Assembly (NCBI GenBank): GCA_044226685.1
Contig: JBGAGP010000121.1
Location: 1-14,839, forward strand
Length of the DNA: 14,839 bases
Direction of reading: 5' to 3'
From: Dongia_A sp044226685
Lineage (GTDB): Bacteria > Pseudomonadota > Alphaproteobacteria > Dongiales > Dongiaceae
Part shown: piece by piece, positions 13,401-14,839 of the stretch
Position numbering within the stretch: position 1 is the stretch's first letter
How the letters are laid out: each line of letters starts with the position of its first letter
Notes under the pieces: model-generated
What the model saw: the letters and a program-made list of their open reading frames with translations, nothing else
Told to the model about the DNA's origin: nothing
Database searches by the model: none
Made by a program: the position numbers and the translations under genes

Positions 13401-14839
13401 TTACGGGACTCTGAGCAAATCACCTTGGCGAACGAGGCCGCCATCCTCGACCGCCTGAGCTATTACTCCGTCTATGACTTGGCGCAATTGTGCACTTGTT
13501 GACTTGAATCCGAGCAGTCGCGCGACACCATTGACAGTCTCTTCTGATGTAGCTCCAAAGTGAGCTCGAATGAACTTGGTTGCGGCCACTCTGAGTTCAA
13601 CTGGTGGCAACATCTCCGGGCGTCTCAGTCCCAGGGAATTCACTTCCGATCTATCCCGAACAACAACCTGTCCAGTCGGAACAAAGAGGAAGCCACCCAC
13701 ATCCTGTATATGACCGCCTGCAACAGCAGTTCTTATCCCCTTCTCAACGGCCTGTTGAATCCGATTGCCTGCCCGTTGCAGACCCCAGAGTCCCCGCATT
13801 CGAGCCACAACCTCAGCGCCATGAACCGGCCCTTCTGCATCGACAATCTGCTGCACCAGATTCGCAATCATACCAGTGGGAACGTCGTGTAGCTCGAGGT
13901 GGGAGGGTACCGCTATCGATGCTTCCTTGTACGGCATTGAGAGACCGAGGGAATCGTCCGACAGCTCTAACCCAACCAACGTCGCGTCCACGCGTTCCAT
14001 TGTCACAATATTAACAGGAACAGCCCGTGCAGACATCTCGGCTTTGGCATCCTGGGCACTCAATTCGGCTTTCGCAGCTTCAATTGCTGCAATTGTCTTC
14101 TTCAGTTGCTCTTCGGGCCGATGAAACCAGTCTGTGCTCCATATACGATGAATAATCCAACCGTGATCTTCCAGGACAGCCTGACGCAGGCGATCTCTGT
14201 CTCGCGCGGATCTGGAGCTATGATATGGCGCTCCATCACACTCGATCCCAAGCACGAACCTGCCAGGGCGTTCATAGTCGGCGACTGCGAGATCAATGAA
14301 GAAGCCTGCTAAGCCGACTTGACCATGAACATCGTAACCCTCTTGGCGCAGGGCTTTTGCCACTTGTTCTTCAAATATGCTGTCATGCTCTCGGTCCGTC
14401 TTCTGGCCAAACGACAGTCGGCCAGTCCTTGCAAAATGCAAGAAAAGCTTGAAAGCAACGACACCCTTTCCCTTACCTCGCTCTGTATCGATATCTTCGT
14501 CTGTGATCGAGGAAAAAACCTCGCAGCGGCGCTTTGCCCGGCTAATCAGCACATTGAGTCGCCTTTCGCCACCTTCGCTGCTAAGGGGACCAAAGCGCAT
14601 GGCCATGTAGCCCTGTGGGTTGCGGCCGTAGCCCACTGAGATAAAGATGACGTCTCGCTCGTCTCCCTGAACATTCTCAAGGTTCTTAATGAAGAAGGGC
14701 TCAGATGGATGAGCGCTGAAGTAGCTTTCTATGTCTGGATTCAGGCGCCGCAAACGCTCAAGTTCATCCCACACGGCTCCCCTTTGCTTAGTTGAGAACG
14801 TCGCCACACCGAGTGATAGCTCGGGATGCTCTTTGGCGT
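13401..14839 (-). CDS. large SF1 helicase with Vsr-like nuclease and DUF3320-type C-terminal region (partial, 5' end outside window)
   Basis: The frame is open to the right edge (14839) and ends at 13401-13403, giving 478 whole codons of what is normally a protein of 1,400-2,000 residues. In order: the end of a UvrD/Dna2-like SF1 helicase core (LSLGVATFSTKQRGAVWDEL, then NLENVQGDERDVIFISVGYG and GGERRLNVLISRAKRR, its last motifs); a PD-(D/E)xK or Vsr-like nuclease domain (HDSIFEEQVAKALRQEGYDV, FIDLAVADYERPGRFVLGIE followed by CDGAPYHSS, then RIWSTDWF); a low-conservation linker; and a DUF3320-like region (MIANLVQQIVDAEGPVHGAE and RMRGLWGLQRAGNRIQQAVE) with a helical tail (HFGATSEETVNGVARLLGFK). 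GC is about 52% in a sampled line (31 of 60 at 14341-14400), against about 67% in uvrB, pointing to horizontal transfer. Proteins of this architecture occur in defence-rich accessory DNA; an anti-phage role is inference. It converges on the SpoU gene. Confidence 0.85.
   Translation of the reverse strand, partial: AKEHPELSLGVATFSTKQRGAVWDELERLRRLNPDIESYFSAHPSEPFFIKNLENVQGDERDVIFISVGYGRNPQGYMAMRFGPLSSEGGERRLNVLISRAKRRCEVFSSITDEDIDTERGKGKGVVAFKLFLHFARTGRLSFGQKTDREHDSIFEEQVAKALRQEGYDVHGQVGLAGFFIDLAVADYERPGRFVLGIECDGAPYHSSRSARDRDRLRQAVLEDHGWIIHRIWSTDWFHRPEEQLKKTIAAIEAAKAELSAQDAKAEMSARAVPVNIVTMERVDATLVGLELSDDSLGLSMPYKEASIAVPSHLELHDVPTGMIANLVQQIVDAEGPVHGAEVVARMRGLWGLQRAGNRIQQAVEKGIRTAVAGGHIQDVGGFLFVPTGQVVVRDRSEVNSLGLRRPEMLPPVELRVAATKFIRAHFGATSEETVNGVARLLGFKSTSAQLRQVIDGVIAQAVEDGGLVRQGDLLRVP

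Overview
The window looks like chromosomal DNA of a GC-rich alphaproteobacterium. Hand counts give about 67% GC in a sampled uvrB line (40 of 60 bases at 10441-10500). The protein types and two families of large intergenic palindromes also fit; a Rhodospirillales-like or allied lineage is possible, but I cannot name a genus. Most of the window is ordinary chromosome, except for a lower-GC gene that runs off the right edge.

Left part (1-3695): the 3' end of a LysR-type regulator, two convergent small membrane-protein genes, and a multi-hairpin RNA locus ending in a textbook terminator (about 1100-1327), which I read as a candidate 6S RNA. Then, on the minus strand, come a small helical protein of unknown function, a Tat-exported methionine sulfoxide reductase (MsrP) and Dps. 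Dps and MsrP are both stress-protection proteins: Dps guards DNA and stores iron in the cytoplasm, while MsrP repairs oxidised methionines in envelope proteins. No msrQ partner gene is visible.

Middle (3696-8836): aspartate aminotransferase and an EamA/DMT exporter on the minus strand, with a MocR-type (GntR-aminotransferase fusion) regulator diverging from the exporter over a palindromic candidate operator. A HAD-family phosphatase is convergent with the regulator. Two overlapping small genes of unknown function follow, then a strong terminator. Large palindromic repeats lie on both sides of the aminotransferase/exporter pair.

Right part (8837-14839): uvrB (nucleotide excision repair), then a two-gene cluster of RNA 2'-O-methyltransferases of two unrelated folds, an FtsJ/RlmM-like one and a SpoU/TrmH one with an Arg-rich repetitive N-terminal tail. 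Only 15 bases after the second one, GC drops to about half and a convergent partial gene begins. It encodes the C-terminal end of a very large SF1 helicase fused to a Vsr-like nuclease domain and a DUF3320-type tail. This is the best candidate in the window for a transferred, possibly anti-phage, element; its N-terminal half and any partners lie beyond the right edge.
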